Both the position numbers and the translations under genes were made by a program. A stretch of 64,000 nucleotides of DNA from Streptomyces cavernicola. Its GTDB lineage: Bacteria; Actinomycetota; Actinomycetes; Streptomycetales; Streptomycetaceae. The stretch's first letter is position 1, and the number at the start of each line of letters is the position of its first letter. Under the pieces are notes generated by a model that had not been told where the DNA came from, ran no database searches, and saw nothing but the letters and a program-made list of their open reading frames with translations. The stretch covers positions 1 to 64,000 of the forward strand of contig NZ_JASCIQ010000042.1 in the NCBI RefSeq assembly GCF_029968035.1. The letters run 5' to 3'. This document shows, piece by piece, positions 26,166 through 34,850 of this stretch.

Positions 26166-27296
26166 ATGCCAGATCAGCCGACGTCAGCCGCGGACCTCAG
26201 CGCCTCCGTGCAGAGGCTCGCCTCGGTGGCGGCCCAGTACGCCGCCGAGTCCGACGCACAACGGGCCCTGCCGGACCCGGTGGTCGAGGCGCTCCTCGAC
26301 GCCGGGTTCGCGGGGCATTTCGTGCCCGGGTGCTGGGGCGGCGCCGACGGCACCGTCCTTGAGCTGCTGCACTCCGTCGCCGCGGTCGCCGAGGGCTGCA
26401 CCTCGGCCGCATGGTCCGCGTCCGTGCTCGCCGGCACCGGGCGCCTGGGCGCGTACCTGCCCGAACAGGGCCAGCGCGAGCTGTGGGCCAAGGGGGCCGA
26501 CACGCCGCTGGCGGGCGCGCTGATCCCGCGGGGCAGCGCCACCGAGGTCAGCGACGGCTGGCGGGTGACGGGGCAGTGGGACTTCACCAGCGCGGTGAAC
26601 TTCTCGGCCTGGGCGCTGGTGTGCGCGCTGCTGCCGCAGGAGGGCGGCGGGGCGCAGCCGTGGTTCTTCGCGCTGCCGCGCGCGGACTATCAGGTGGCGG
26701 ACACCTGGACGTCGACCGGCATGCGCGGCACGGGCAGCAACACGCTGGTCGTCAACAACGTGTTCGTGCCCCGGCACCGCGGCTTCGCCCGCGACGCCAT
26801 GGTGGCGGGCCGCAGCGTGGGGTCGGACGCCCGCTGCCACACGGCGCCGCTCCGGCTGCTCAGCGGCGTGCTGTTCGGCGCCCCGGCGCTCGGCGCGGCA
26901 CGGGCGGCGCTGCGGCTGCGCTCGGCGGAGCAGCCGCCGGACACCACGGACGCCCGGGGCGCGAGCGCCCGGATCGGCCTCGCGCGGGCGGCCGGCACCA
27001 TCGACGCGGCCGGGTTGCTCCTCGAGCGGGCGGCCCGGGTGGCCGACGCCCCGAGCGCCTCCGCCCTGGCCCAGGCCCGCAACCCCGCGGACTGCGCCCA
27101 TGCGGTGGCGCAGTTGGTCGATTCGGTCGAGGGGCTCGTGCGGGTGGCGGGCAGTTCGGCGTTCCTGGAGGCGCATCCGCTGCAGCGTGTGTGGCGGGAC
27201 ATCCACAGCATGGCCAGCCATGTGGCGCTGCGGTTCGACCAGGCGGGCGATGCCTACGGCGCCCGCCTGGTCGAAGCGGCCGTCGGCACCGTATGA
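26166..27296 (+). CDS. flavin-dependent hydroxylase of acyl-CoA-dehydrogenase fold (ActVA-ORF5-like)
   Basis: A 376-aa oxygenase component of a two-component monooxygenase. It has an acyl-CoA-dehydrogenase-like helical fold: 'DAGFAGHFVPGCWGGADGT', 'WDFTSAVNFSAWALV', 'GMRGTGSNTLVVNNVFVP' and the C-terminal 'RDIHSMASHVALRFD'. These match the ActVA-ORF5/HpaB-like group D hydroxylases, which take FMNH2 from ActVB to hydroxylate C-6 and C-8 of the benzoisochromane. The flavin reductase is at 23353. It ends 19 bases before the convergent SARP gene with no separate terminator. Confidence 0.88.
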   Translation: MPDQPTSAADLSASVQRLASVAAQYAAESDAQRALPDPVVEALLDAGFAGHFVPGCWGGADGTVLELLHSVAAVAEGCTSAAWSASVLAGTGRLGAYLPEQGQRELWAKGADTPLAGALIPRGSATEVSDGWRVTGQWDFTSAVNFSAWALVCALLPQEGGGAQPWFFALPRADYQVADTWTSTGMRGTGSNTLVVNNVFVPRHRGFARDAMVAGRSVGSDARCHTAPLRLLSGVLFGAPALGAARAALRLRSAEQPPDTTDARGASARIGLARAAGTIDAAGLLLERAARVADAPSASALAQARNPADCAHAVAQLVDSVEGLVRVAGSSAFLEAHPLQRVWRDIHSMASHVALRFDQAGDAYGARLVEAAVGTV

Positions 27297-27315
27297 GGAC
27301 GTGCCGCCCGGCGGC

Positions 27316-28164
27316 TTACGCGGGCACGCTTCCCGGAGCGGGCGCCTTCCGCGGCGCGGGCGCGTGCTCCCCGTGCCGCGCGAGGCGGTCCGGGCCCGGC
27401 GCGCCCAGCGGCTTCAGCGTCAGCAGCTGAAGCTGCAACTGCTGTAGTTCCGGGGAGGGTTCGAGGCCCAGCTCGTCGGCGAGCACCTTGCGCAGGCTCT
27501 GGTACGCCTGCAGGGCCTCGGCCCGGCGTCCGGTGGCGCCGAGGGCGGAGATGAGCTGGCTGTGGAACCACTCGTTGAGCGGGTAGTCGGAGATGAGCCG
27601 GCACAGTTCGGGGATCGACTCGCGGTACCGGCCGAGCCGCTCCTCCGCCTCGATGCGGATCTCGTACGCCCGGATGCGCAGCTCCTCCAGGTGCACGATG
27701 TGCCCGGCGAGGATGCTGCCGGCCGGAGAGCCGGACAGCACGGGGCCGCGCCACAGGTCGAGGGCCTCGGTGGACGTGCGCAGGGCCGACTCCGGCTGTC
27801 CGTCGGCGAGTTCACGGCGGGCCTGCGCCACCAGGCGTTCGAAGATCTTCGCGTCGACCTCGTCCTCGTCGACCTGGATCGAGTAGCCGGGAGCGCTGGT
27901 GACGATGAGCTGCCGGTCCTCGGGGACCAGGTTCTCGTTGATCAGCATCCGGCGGGAGTGGTAGACGTACGTCTGGAGCGTGGTGGTGGCGCTGCGCGGG
28001 GGTCTGTCTCCCCACAACTCCTCGATGAGCGATTCCGTGGTGACGACCCCGCCGGGCCGGGTGAGCAGCAGGGCTAGCGTCTGGCACACCTTGGGCGTTC
28101 CCGGACGGTAGACCCGGCCGTCGTCGGCGACGATCTCAAAGGGGCCTACGAGATTGAAGCGCAT
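27316..28164 (-). CDS. SARP-family pathway activator (first copy)
   Basis: A 282-aa Streptomyces antibiotic regulatory protein. The OmpR-like winged-helix DNA-binding domain is at residues 1-95 ('GTPKVCQTLALLL', 'TTLQTYVYHSRRML') and the bacterial transcriptional activation domain at about 100-250 ('LELRIRAYEIRIEAEERLGRY' region, then 'LNEWFHSQLISALGATGRRAEAL'). This length matches ActII-ORF4/RedD-type activators. A 190-bp gap to the hydrolase gene upstream should hold its own promoter. It probably switches on the polyketide and sugar operons; targets are not identified. Confidence 0.92.
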   Translation of the reverse strand: MRFNLVGPFEIVADDGRVYRPGTPKVCQTLALLLTRPGGVVTTESLIEELWGDRPPRSATTTLQTYVYHSRRMLINENLVPEDRQLIVTSAPGYSIQVDEDEVDAKIFERLVAQARRELADGQPESALRTSTEALDLWRGPVLSGSPAGSILAGHIVHLEELRIRAYEIRIEAEERLGRYRESIPELCRLISDYPLNEWFHSQLISALGATGRRAEALQAYQSLRKVLADELGLEPSPELQQLQLQLLTLKPLGAPGPDRLARHGEHAPAPRKAPAPGSVPA

Positions 28165-28354
28165 GGCGTTGACTCCCGCCGAGTAGGGATGATTTCCGGC
28201 ACGGTTCGCGGCCCGGTTTCCGGAACAGTTTCCGACACGATCGAATACGTGACGAGTCTCCTCATCGGCATGACAGCACGTCAATGTGGCTTGTTTCAGA
28301 GGTCCGTGAATTTGCGTCAGAGAACTGTCGGATTCGGCCGGATTCCACCGGAAC

Positions 28355-29275
28355 TCAATTCCCCGCCCCGACACCGGAGATGCTGCGTTCCAGCAGGCAC
28401 TCCTCAAGGAACGCGAGCGCCTTGAGATGGTAGGTGCGGGCCGCCCAGCCCAGGCTGATGTTGTGGCCGGCACCGGGCTGCCGGGCGACCTCCGTCCGGG
28501 GGGCCGCCAGCGGGGCGCGCAGCTCGGCCAGGGCCCGGTCGTCGTGCTGCCACCACCGCTCCTGCTCGGCGAAGGTGAACCGCACCGGCACCCGCACCCT
28601 CGCCGCGATGCCCGGGTAGCGTCCGGGCCACAGGTGGCTCTCCTCGGACTCCCGTACCGGCACCGGCCGCACCAGGTCGCGTCCTCGCCGGAAGGCGTCC
28701 GGCGGGTAGAAGCGCAGTGCTCCCCAGTGGCGCCGCCATGCGCCGCCCCGGCCGGCCCCGGGCAGTTCGTGCAGGTCGGCGGCGTAGTTCCGGCCGAGGC
28801 CGGAGATGTCGAGCCCGATCAGGCGGCCGGCGCGCGCGTCGGCGGCCGCGGACAGGGCCAGCTTGCCGCCGTAGGAGTGCGCCACGACGAAGAAGCCCGC
28901 ACCGCAGGCGTGTTGGGCGGCGAACGCGTCGAGGGTGTCGTGCAGCGTCCGTGTCTGCTCCGCGAGGCTCTGCCCGTCGGGCAGCGCGGCCGCCGACGCC
29001 CCGTAGCCGGGCCGGTCCACCGCCAGCACCGTGAAGCCAAGGGCGGCGCCGAGGCCGAGCAGCGACATGCCCGGCTGGACCCGGCTGTCGAAGTACGCGG
29101 CGCTCATGCCGCCGCCGTGCACCGCCAGTACGACGGCACGCGGCGGCAGCCGCTCCGGCAGAGCCAGCAGCCCCGAGACCGGCACCCCGCGGGCATCGAG
29201 CGTGACCCGCCGCACCGGGGCCGCGGGGCCCGCCTGGCTCTCGTCGCCCGCGGCGCTCCCGGCACCGTCAGCCAT
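28355..29275 (-). CDS. alpha/beta-fold hydrolase
   Basis: A 306-aa hydrolase with an oxyanion-type 'VLAVHGGGMSAAYFD', the nucleophile serine in 'VVAHSYGGKLALSA' (GxSxG variant HSYGG), and a C-terminal His in 'QPGAGHNIS'. Its start overlaps the stop of the ketoreductase gene by 8 bases, so it is the last cistron of the deoxysugar operon. It has no known counterpart in forosamine biosynthesis. It could remove acyl groups, edit misprimed chains or hydrolyse a lactone. Confidence 0.8.
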   Translation of the reverse strand: MADGAGSAAGDESQAGPAAPVRRVTLDARGVPVSGLLALPERLPPRAVVLAVHGGGMSAAYFDSRVQPGMSLLGLGAALGFTVLAVDRPGYGASAAALPDGQSLAEQTRTLHDTLDAFAAQHACGAGFFVVAHSYGGKLALSAAADARAGRLIGLDISGLGRNYAADLHELPGAGRGGAWRRHWGALRFYPPDAFRRGRDLVRPVPVRESEESHLWPGRYPGIAARVRVPVRFTFAEQERWWQHDDRALAELRAPLAAPRTEVARQPGAGHNISLGWAARTYHLKALAFLEECLLERSISGVGAGN

Positions 29276-30257
29276 GGCGGGCCCCGCCCCGTGGGCCCCC
29301 GGCCGCGGCCTCGCGTATCGCGTCCAGCAGGTCCGCCTGCTCGACGCACGCGGGGTCGGCCGGTGCTCCGGAGCGGACGGCCGCGGCGAAGGCCTCGACC
29401 GTGTGCCGCACCTGGTCGTCGGGGTCGAGCACGAACTCCTCGGTCCCGCCCTGCCGTTGGAGCACGATCCGGGGTGCGTGGCCGGCGGGCGGGGTGAAGG
29501 CGGGTTCGACCGTGAGGCGGCCCTGGCTGCCCCAGATCTCGTACGCCGACCGGTAGGAGTGGTCGAGGCCGAAGGAGAGCTGTACAGCGACGCCGCCCGC
29601 CGTGCGCAGCAGCGCGGTGCCGGACGTGTCCACCTGGTCCCCGCGGCCCCGGGCGAGCACGGCGCCCGCCACCGACAGCGGCTCGTTCAGCAGGTGAAGG
29701 GCGGCGCGGACGGGATAGACGCCGGTGTCCCACAGGGCGCCGCCGCCGAGTGCGGGGTCGAGCCGGATGTCGCCGTCGGGCCGGCGCGGGACCGCGAACG
29801 CCGCCTGGAATGCCCGCAGTTCGCCGAGCGCGCCGTCGTCGAGGAGCGCGCGCACCGCCGCGTGCTGCGCGTGGTGGACGAACATCACGTTCTCCATCAG
29901 CGCGAGCCCGGCCCTCCCCGCCCGCGCGACGAGCTCCCGGGTGCTCGCGGCACGCGTGGTCAGCGGCTTCTCGGCCAGCACGTGCTTGCCGGCGTCCAGG
30001 GCGGCGCCGGCCCACTCGGCGTGCAGCGCCGCCGGCAGCGGCAGGTACACCGCGTCGATGTCGTCGCGCCGCAGCAGGGCCTCGTAGCCGTGCACCGCGG
30101 CGCACCCGAAGTCCTGTGCGGTCCGCCGGGCCCGTGCGGCGTCCCTGCTGGCCACCGCGGCCAGGGTGACCTCGGGGCTCGCCGCCATGGCGGGCAGCAT
30201 GCGGCGGCGGGCGATGTCGGCGCAGCCGAGCACCCCGATCCGTACCGGCCCGCTCAC
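29268..30257 (-). CDS. dTDP-hexose 3-ketoreductase (Gfo/Idh/MocA family)
   Basis: A 329-aa NAD(P)H-dependent oxidoreductase: 'VRIGVLGCADIARRRMLPAM' Rossmann N-terminus, 'EKPLTT' carrying the catalytic Lys, and 'GGALWDTGVYPV'. This is the SpnN/TylC1-type reductase that reduces the 3-keto group produced by the 2,3-dehydratase to give a 2,6-dideoxy-4-keto sugar. It starts with GTG at 30257, overlapping the stop of the 2,3-dehydratase (GTGA), so the two are translationally coupled, as expected for a reductase that traps an unstable product. Confidence 0.9.
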   Translation of the reverse strand: MSGPVRIGVLGCADIARRRMLPAMAASPEVTLAAVASRDAARARRTAQDFGCAAVHGYEALLRRDDIDAVYLPLPAALHAEWAGAALDAGKHVLAEKPLTTRAASTRELVARAGRAGLALMENVMFVHHAQHAAVRALLDDGALGELRAFQAAFAVPRRPDGDIRLDPALGGGALWDTGVYPVRAALHLLNEPLSVAGAVLARGRGDQVDTSGTALLRTAGGVAVQLSFGLDHSYRSAYEIWGSQGRLTVEPAFTPPAGHAPRIVLQRQGGTEEFVLDPDDQVRHTVEAFAAAVRSGAPADPACVEQADLLDAIREAAAGGPRGGARHG

Positions 30258-31672
30258 AGCCGTACCGCCCCCGAGGCCAGGCACGAAAGCAGCGTGCGGG
30301 CCTGCACGTTGACGTAGTGGTTGTGCCGCAGCAGGCCGTTCAGCTGGCCCGGGGTGACCCACACGTAGCCGGGCGGCGGCTCCAGCGGGGCCTCGTCCGG
30401 GGTGGCCTCGACGAAGAGGTAGCGGCTCTCCGCGTTCAGGAACCGGCCGCCCTCCTCGGAGTGCAGGGCCTCGTAACGGATGCGGGACGGCTCGGCGCCG
30501 AGGACGGTGTCGAGGAAGGGCGGGCGCTCGGCTTCGGGCAGGCCTGCGTAGTTGGACGGCGTGTACTGGACCGTGGGGGCCAGTTCCACCGTGTCGGCGA
30601 AACCGGCCTCCGTGCGGGCGTGCGCGAGCAGGTGGCTCACCCCCTCGATGCGGCGCGTCAGGAACGCCGTCACGCCGGTGCCGGTCGGCTCGAACAGCGG
30701 CTGCGTCCACCCGCCCACTTCTCGGCTGCCGGCCTGCACCCCGACGGCCACCACCCGGAAGTACCGCCCGTCCTCCCGCTCGATGGACCGGTCGCCCTGC
30801 CACCAGCCGGGCAGCGAGGCCAGCGGGACCCGCTCGGCGGTCACGTCGTGGCGGGCGCGCTCGCCGGTGAACCAGGACAGCAGGCCGGTGTCCGAGTGCA
30901 GGGCGGCGGCGTCGGTGTCGTCCGCGCCGGCCTGCGGGGCGCAGGCGAGGACGGTGCGCGCGTCCATGTTCACCACGTTGTCGCGGCGCAGCAGGCGGCC
31001 TATCTGGCCGAGGGTCAGCCAGCAGAAGTCCTCGTGCAGCTCGACGTCGCCGACGGCCTCCACGAGCATGTTGCGGTTGCTCTTGCGCAGGAACCAGGCG
31101 CCGTGCTCGGACTGCAGCACGTCGGCGAGCACCCGGCCGCGGCCGGGGCCGGTGAAGTAGTCGAGGTAGCGGACGCGGGCGCCGCGGTGCGCCCCGGTGT
31201 AGTTGCTGCGGGTGGCCTGCACCGTCGGGGACAGCTGGAGCAGGTTGCGGTTGCCCGGCTCCATCTTGGCCTGCATCAGGAAGTGCAGTACCCCCTGGAA
31301 CTCCTTGACCACGATGCCGAGTACGCCGACTTCGGGCTGCCGGATGACGGGCTGGTGCCAGCTGCCGAACGGGCCGTCCGTGCCGGTGACCCGCAGGCCC
31401 TCGACGGTGAAGAAGCGCCCGCTGCGGTGCACGAGGTTGCCCGACTCCGGCGCGAACGACCAGCCGTCGAGATCCGCGAACGGGATGCGGTCCACCCGGA
31501 ACGGGTGGGCGCGGCGGCGCTCGGCCAGCCATCCGTCGACCTCGTCGGTGGCGAGGAAGGCGCCCTCGGGCGCGGCGGCGGAGCGCGCGATGCGCCGCGC
31601 GAGCTCCCGGTCGCGGCGGGGCCCGAGCCGGGCGACGGCGTCGCGGGGGGCGGACTCGGCGATGGTGGTCAT
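30254..31672 (-). CDS. dTDP-4-keto-6-deoxyglucose 2,3-dehydratase
   Basis: A 472-aa NDP-hexose 2,3-dehydratase (SpnO/EvaA/TylX3 family). It has two tandem homologous domains, about residues 35-245 and 255-465, each with 'WSF/W', 'LLQLSPTVQATRSNY' (first) or 'ELAPTVQYTPSNY' (second), and 'QSEHGAWFL' or 'SEEGGRFL' blocks. It eliminates the C-2 hydroxyl of dTDP-4-keto-6-deoxyglucose. It starts 4 bases inside the upstream 3-dehydrase stop (ATGA). Two-domain length is normal for the family. Confidence 0.92.
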   Translation of the reverse strand: MTTIAESAPRDAVARLGPRRDRELARRIARSAAAPEGAFLATDEVDGWLAERRRAHPFRVDRIPFADLDGWSFAPESGNLVHRSGRFFTVEGLRVTGTDGPFGSWHQPVIRQPEVGVLGIVVKEFQGVLHFLMQAKMEPGNRNLLQLSPTVQATRSNYTGAHRGARVRYLDYFTGPGRGRVLADVLQSEHGAWFLRKSNRNMLVEAVGDVELHEDFCWLTLGQIGRLLRRDNVVNMDARTVLACAPQAGADDTDAAALHSDTGLLSWFTGERARHDVTAERVPLASLPGWWQGDRSIEREDGRYFRVVAVGVQAGSREVGGWTQPLFEPTGTGVTAFLTRRIEGVSHLLAHARTEAGFADTVELAPTVQYTPSNYAGLPEAERPPFLDTVLGAEPSRIRYEALHSEEGGRFLNAESRYLFVEATPDEAPLEPPPGYVWVTPGQLNGLLRHNHYVNVQARTLLSCLASGAVRL

Positions 31673-32973
31673 CCGCGCGCTCCCATGAACTCCTTCACCG
31701 AGGAGACGACGTAGTCGAGCATCTCCTCGGTGAGGGCCGGATAGACGCCGATCCAGAAGGTCTGCTCGGTGATGATGTCGCTGTTGGTCAGGTCGCCGAC
31801 GACGCGGTGCTCCTGGTCGATGTAGGCGGGGTGGCGGGTGAGGTTGCCGGCGAACAGTCGCCGGGTGCCGATCTTGCGTCCCTCCAGGAAGTCCACCAAC
31901 TCGGCCCGCTGGAAGGGTGCTTCGGGGTCCACGGTGAGGGCGAAGCCGAACCAGCTCGGGTCGCTGCGCGGGGTCGCCTCCGGCAGGATCAGGTGCGGCA
32001 GCCCGTCGAGGCCGTCGCGCAGGCGGCGCCAGTTGCGCCGGCGCGCGGCGCAGAAGTCGTCCAGCTTCTCCAGCTGGGTGAGGCCGAGCGCCGCCTGGAT
32101 GTCGGTCGCCTTCAGGTTGTAGCCGACGTGGGAGAAGATGTACTTGTGGTCGTAGCCCGCAGGCAGCGTCCCCATCTGGTACTCGAAGCGCTTGAGGCAC
32201 TTGTTGGTCTCGCCGGGCTCGCACCAGCAGTCGCGCCCCCAGTCGCGCAGCGACTCCACGATCCGCGCGAGGGCCAGGTTCGAGGTCAGCACGCAGCCGC
32301 CCTCTCCCATGGCCAGGTGGTGGGCGGGGTAGAAGCTGACCGTCGTGATGTCCCCGAAGGAGCCGGTCAGCCGGCCGTCGTACGTCGAGCCGACCGCGTC
32401 GCAGTTGTCCTCGATGAGGAACAGGCCGTGGTTCTCGGCGAGTTGGGCGATCTCGGCCACCTCGAAGGGGTTGCCGAGCGCGTGGGCGATCATGATGGCC
32501 CGGGTGCGCGGCCCGATGGCCTGGGCCACCCGGTCCGCGGTGGTGTTGTACGTGCCGAGCTCGACGTCGACGAAGACGGGCACGAGGCCGTTCTGGATGA
32601 TCGGGTTGACCGTGGTCGGGAAGCCCGCGGCGACGGTGATGACCTCGTCGCCGGGCACCAGCCTGGCGTCCTCGAGCAGGTGCGAGGTGAAGGACGTCAG
32701 CGCCAGAAGGTTCGCGGAGGAGCCCGAGTTGGTCAGGTGCGCCTTGCGGCGCCCCAGCTTGCGCGCGAACCGGGACTCGAACCTGCGCGAGCTGGGTCCT
32801 GCGGCGATGCGCATCTCCAGGGCCGCCTCGACGAGCGCGGCCCGGTCGGTCTCGTCGAGTACCGCGCCCGCGGGCCAGATCTCGGTGACGCCCGGCACGA
32901 AGGGGCCGTCGTCCTGGCGGCTGAGGTGCAGTTTCCTCGTCTCGTCGAGGATCAGACCCTTGTGGTCGGTCAT
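31669..32973 (-). CDS. dTDP-4-keto-2,6-dideoxyhexose 3-dehydrase (SpnQ/ColD-type)
   Basis: A 434-aa PMP/PLP enzyme of the DegT fold. In place of the usual internal-aldimine lysine it has His in 'SFYPAHHLAMGEGG', the diagnostic substitution of the E1/ColD/SpnQ 3-dehydrases that remove the C-3 hydroxyl. Four Cys residues in the middle ('RDCWCEPGETNKCLKRF' region) fit the [2Fe-2S] cluster of the E1/SpnQ branch. It should convert the 2,6-dideoxy-4-keto sugar to the 2,3,6-trideoxy-4-keto sugar, the SpnR substrate. A dedicated ferredoxin or reductase is not seen, as in spinosyn, so cellular electron carriers may serve. Confidence 0.92.
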   Translation of the reverse strand: MTDHKGLILDETRKLHLSRQDDGPFVPGVTEIWPAGAVLDETDRAALVEAALEMRIAAGPSSRRFESRFARKLGRRKAHLTNSGSSANLLALTSFTSHLLEDARLVPGDEVITVAAGFPTTVNPIIQNGLVPVFVDVELGTYNTTADRVAQAIGPRTRAIMIAHALGNPFEVAEIAQLAENHGLFLIEDNCDAVGSTYDGRLTGSFGDITTVSFYPAHHLAMGEGGCVLTSNLALARIVESLRDWGRDCWCEPGETNKCLKRFEYQMGTLPAGYDHKYIFSHVGYNLKATDIQAALGLTQLEKLDDFCAARRRNWRRLRDGLDGLPHLILPEATPRSDPSWFGFALTVDPEAPFQRAELVDFLEGRKIGTRRLFAGNLTRHPAYIDQEHRVVGDLTNSDIITEQTFWIGVYPALTEEMLDYVVSSVKEFMGARG

Positions 32974-33980
32974 GAGGTGTGTCCTTCCCGGCTGTTGGGG
33001 CCGGTCGCGTTCTCGGGGTACTTCACGGCCTTCCACCAGCCGGGGTTCTCCTGGTACCAGGCGACGGTCTGCGCGAGGCCCTGCTCGAAGGGGATGCGGG
33101 GCGCGTAGCCCAGCTCCTCGCGGATCTTGCTCTCGTCGAGGGCGTAGCGGAGGTCGTGGCCCTTGCGGTCGGCGACGCGGCGGACCATGGACTCGTCCGC
33201 GCCGCACAGTTCGAGGAGCCGTTCGGTGATGTGCAGATTGGTCTGCTCGTTGCCGCCGCCGACGTTGTACACCTCGCCGGCCCGGCCGCGCGCGAGGACC
33301 AGGTCGATGGCGCGGCAGTGGTCGTCGACGTGCAGCCACTCCCGGACGTTGCGCCCGTCGCCGTAGAGCGGCACGGGCAGGCCTTCCAGGAGGTTGGTGA
33401 CGAAGAGGGGTATCAGCTTCTCCGGGTGCTGATAGGGCCCGTAGTTGTTGGAGCAGCGGGTGATCGACACGTTCAGGCCGTGGGTGCGCCAGTAGGCGCG
33501 GGCCATGAGGTCGGAGGCCGCCTTCGAGGCGGCATAGGGCGAGTTGGGGAGCAGCGGCCAGTCCTCGGTCCAGGCACCCTCGGGGATCGAGCCGTAGACC
33601 TCGTCCGTGGAGACGTGCACGACCCGTCCGACGCCCGCGGCCAGACAGGCCTCGAGGAGGATCTGCGTGCCCTGCACGTTGGTGCGTGCGAACTCGGTGG
33701 CCGAGTGCACGGACCGGTCGACGTGTGACTCGGCGGCGAAGTGCACCACCGCGTCGTGGCCGGGCAGCAGCCCGTCCAGGAGCCGCGCGTCGCAGATGTC
33801 CCCGCGGACGAAGTCGAGCCGGGGGTGGGACGCGGGCAGGTTGTCCCGGTTGCCGGCGTAGGTGAGTTTGTCGAGCACGGTGACCCGGGTCTGCCCGTGC
33901 CCGTCGTAGCCGCCGGCGAGCAGGGTGCGCACGAAGTGCGAGCCGATGAATCCGGCGCCTCCGGTGACCAGCATTCTCAT
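32970..33980 (-). CDS. rmlB: dTDP-glucose 4,6-dehydratase
   Basis: A 336-aa extended SDR: 'MRMLVTGGAGFIGSHFVRTLL' at the N-terminus (GxxGxxG), 'DKLTYAGNRDNL', 'HFAAESHVDRSV', the catalytic Thr-Asp-Glu in 'HVSTDEVYGSI' and Tyr/Lys in 'PYAASKAASD'. It makes dTDP-4-keto-6-deoxyglucose from the RmlA product. It is the first gene of a five-gene operon joined by ATGA/GTGA overlaps down to 28355. A 108-bp gap to the PPTase gene upstream may carry the promoter. Confidence 0.95.
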   Translation of the reverse strand: MRMLVTGGAGFIGSHFVRTLLAGGYDGHGQTRVTVLDKLTYAGNRDNLPASHPRLDFVRGDICDARLLDGLLPGHDAVVHFAAESHVDRSVHSATEFARTNVQGTQILLEACLAAGVGRVVHVSTDEVYGSIPEGAWTEDWPLLPNSPYAASKAASDLMARAYWRTHGLNVSITRCSNNYGPYQHPEKLIPLFVTNLLEGLPVPLYGDGRNVREWLHVDDHCRAIDLVLARGRAGEVYNVGGGNEQTNLHITERLLELCGADESMVRRVADRKGHDLRYALDESKIREELGYAPRIPFEQGLAQTVAWYQENPGWWKAVKYPENATGPNSREGHTS

Positions 33981-34088
33981 GCGGTCACCTCGCGGGCGTG
34001 CGCGGGGCGGGCGGGATCGAGCCTCGTCATGGGTACGTCGCCTCCTGCGGGCGTAGGTGTCGGCTGCGCGGCGCGGGCGCGTCCGGCC

Positions 34089-34829
34089 TCAGCGTTCGTC
34101 CGGCGGATCCGCACCCAGCCACGCGGCGGGCAGCCGGCGCAGCTCGAGGACGGCAGGAGCGGGGCCGCGGACCGCGGCCGCCGCCGCGAGTGCGGGGCCG
34201 CACGGGATGTCGATCAGAGTCCAGCCGGGCAGGCGGCGAGCGGCCTCGGCGCCGACGTAGTCCGCGGCCGGGCCGTGCCTCAGACCCGTTCCGAGTCCTT
34301 TGAGATACGCCTCCTTGCGGGTCCAGATCCGGCCGAACTCCGCACTACGTTCGCCCTCGGGGATCGCGGCGAGCTCGTGCCGTTCTCGTGGATGCATCGC
34401 TTTCGAGCAGAACCGCAGGGTCTCGGGCCGCGGCAGCTTCTGCACATCGACGCCGATGGGCACGGCGGCCACCCCGATCAGGGCGGTGTCCAGGCTGTGC
34501 GACAGCGAGAAGTGCAGCGCCCGGGGATTGGGGTCGAGCGCGGGCCGGCCGTGGGCCGCACCGCACCCGGGGCACGGCTCGCGGACGAACCGCACCTGCC
34601 GGGGCGGCTGACGGGTGTACCGGCCCAGGAGTCGGCGCAGGGCGACGTGCGCGGTCACGTACAGGGCTGCGTCGGCGGGCCGCACAAACGCGTCCGCACG
34701 CGCGGACTCGGCCGCGTCGAGGTCCGAGCGGTCGAGCGGCGCCGCGTGCGGCCGGTGCACGAACCACAGGTCGACGCGGTCCGGTGACACGGTGAACGCG
34801 GGCGTCTGCCCGGTGGTCCTGAGCAGCAC
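34089..34829 (-). CDS. Sfp-type 4'-phosphopantetheinyl transferase
   Basis: A 246-aa PPTase that activates carrier proteins with CoA-derived phosphopantetheine. Motifs are 'HFSLSHSLDTALIGV', 'GVDVQKLPRP' (Mg-binding GVD) and 'FGRIWTRKEAYLKGLGTGL' (WxxKEAYxK). The start is GTG at 34829. It is the last gene of the PKS operon (KSalpha to PPTase). A second PPTase of the small AcpS type is at 45.4-45.9 kb, which suggests carrier proteins of different specificity. Confidence 0.92.
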   Translation of the reverse strand: MLLRTTGQTPAFTVSPDRVDLWFVHRPHAAPLDRSDLDAAESARADAFVRPADAALYVTAHVALRRLLGRYTRQPPRQVRFVREPCPGCGAAHGRPALDPNPRALHFSLSHSLDTALIGVAAVPIGVDVQKLPRPETLRFCSKAMHPRERHELAAIPEGERSAEFGRIWTRKEAYLKGLGTGLRHGPAADYVGAEAARRLPGWTLIDIPCGPALAAAAAVRGPAPAVLELRRLPAAWLGADPPDER

Positions 34830-34850
34830 CGCAACGGTCGCCTCCGCCCC

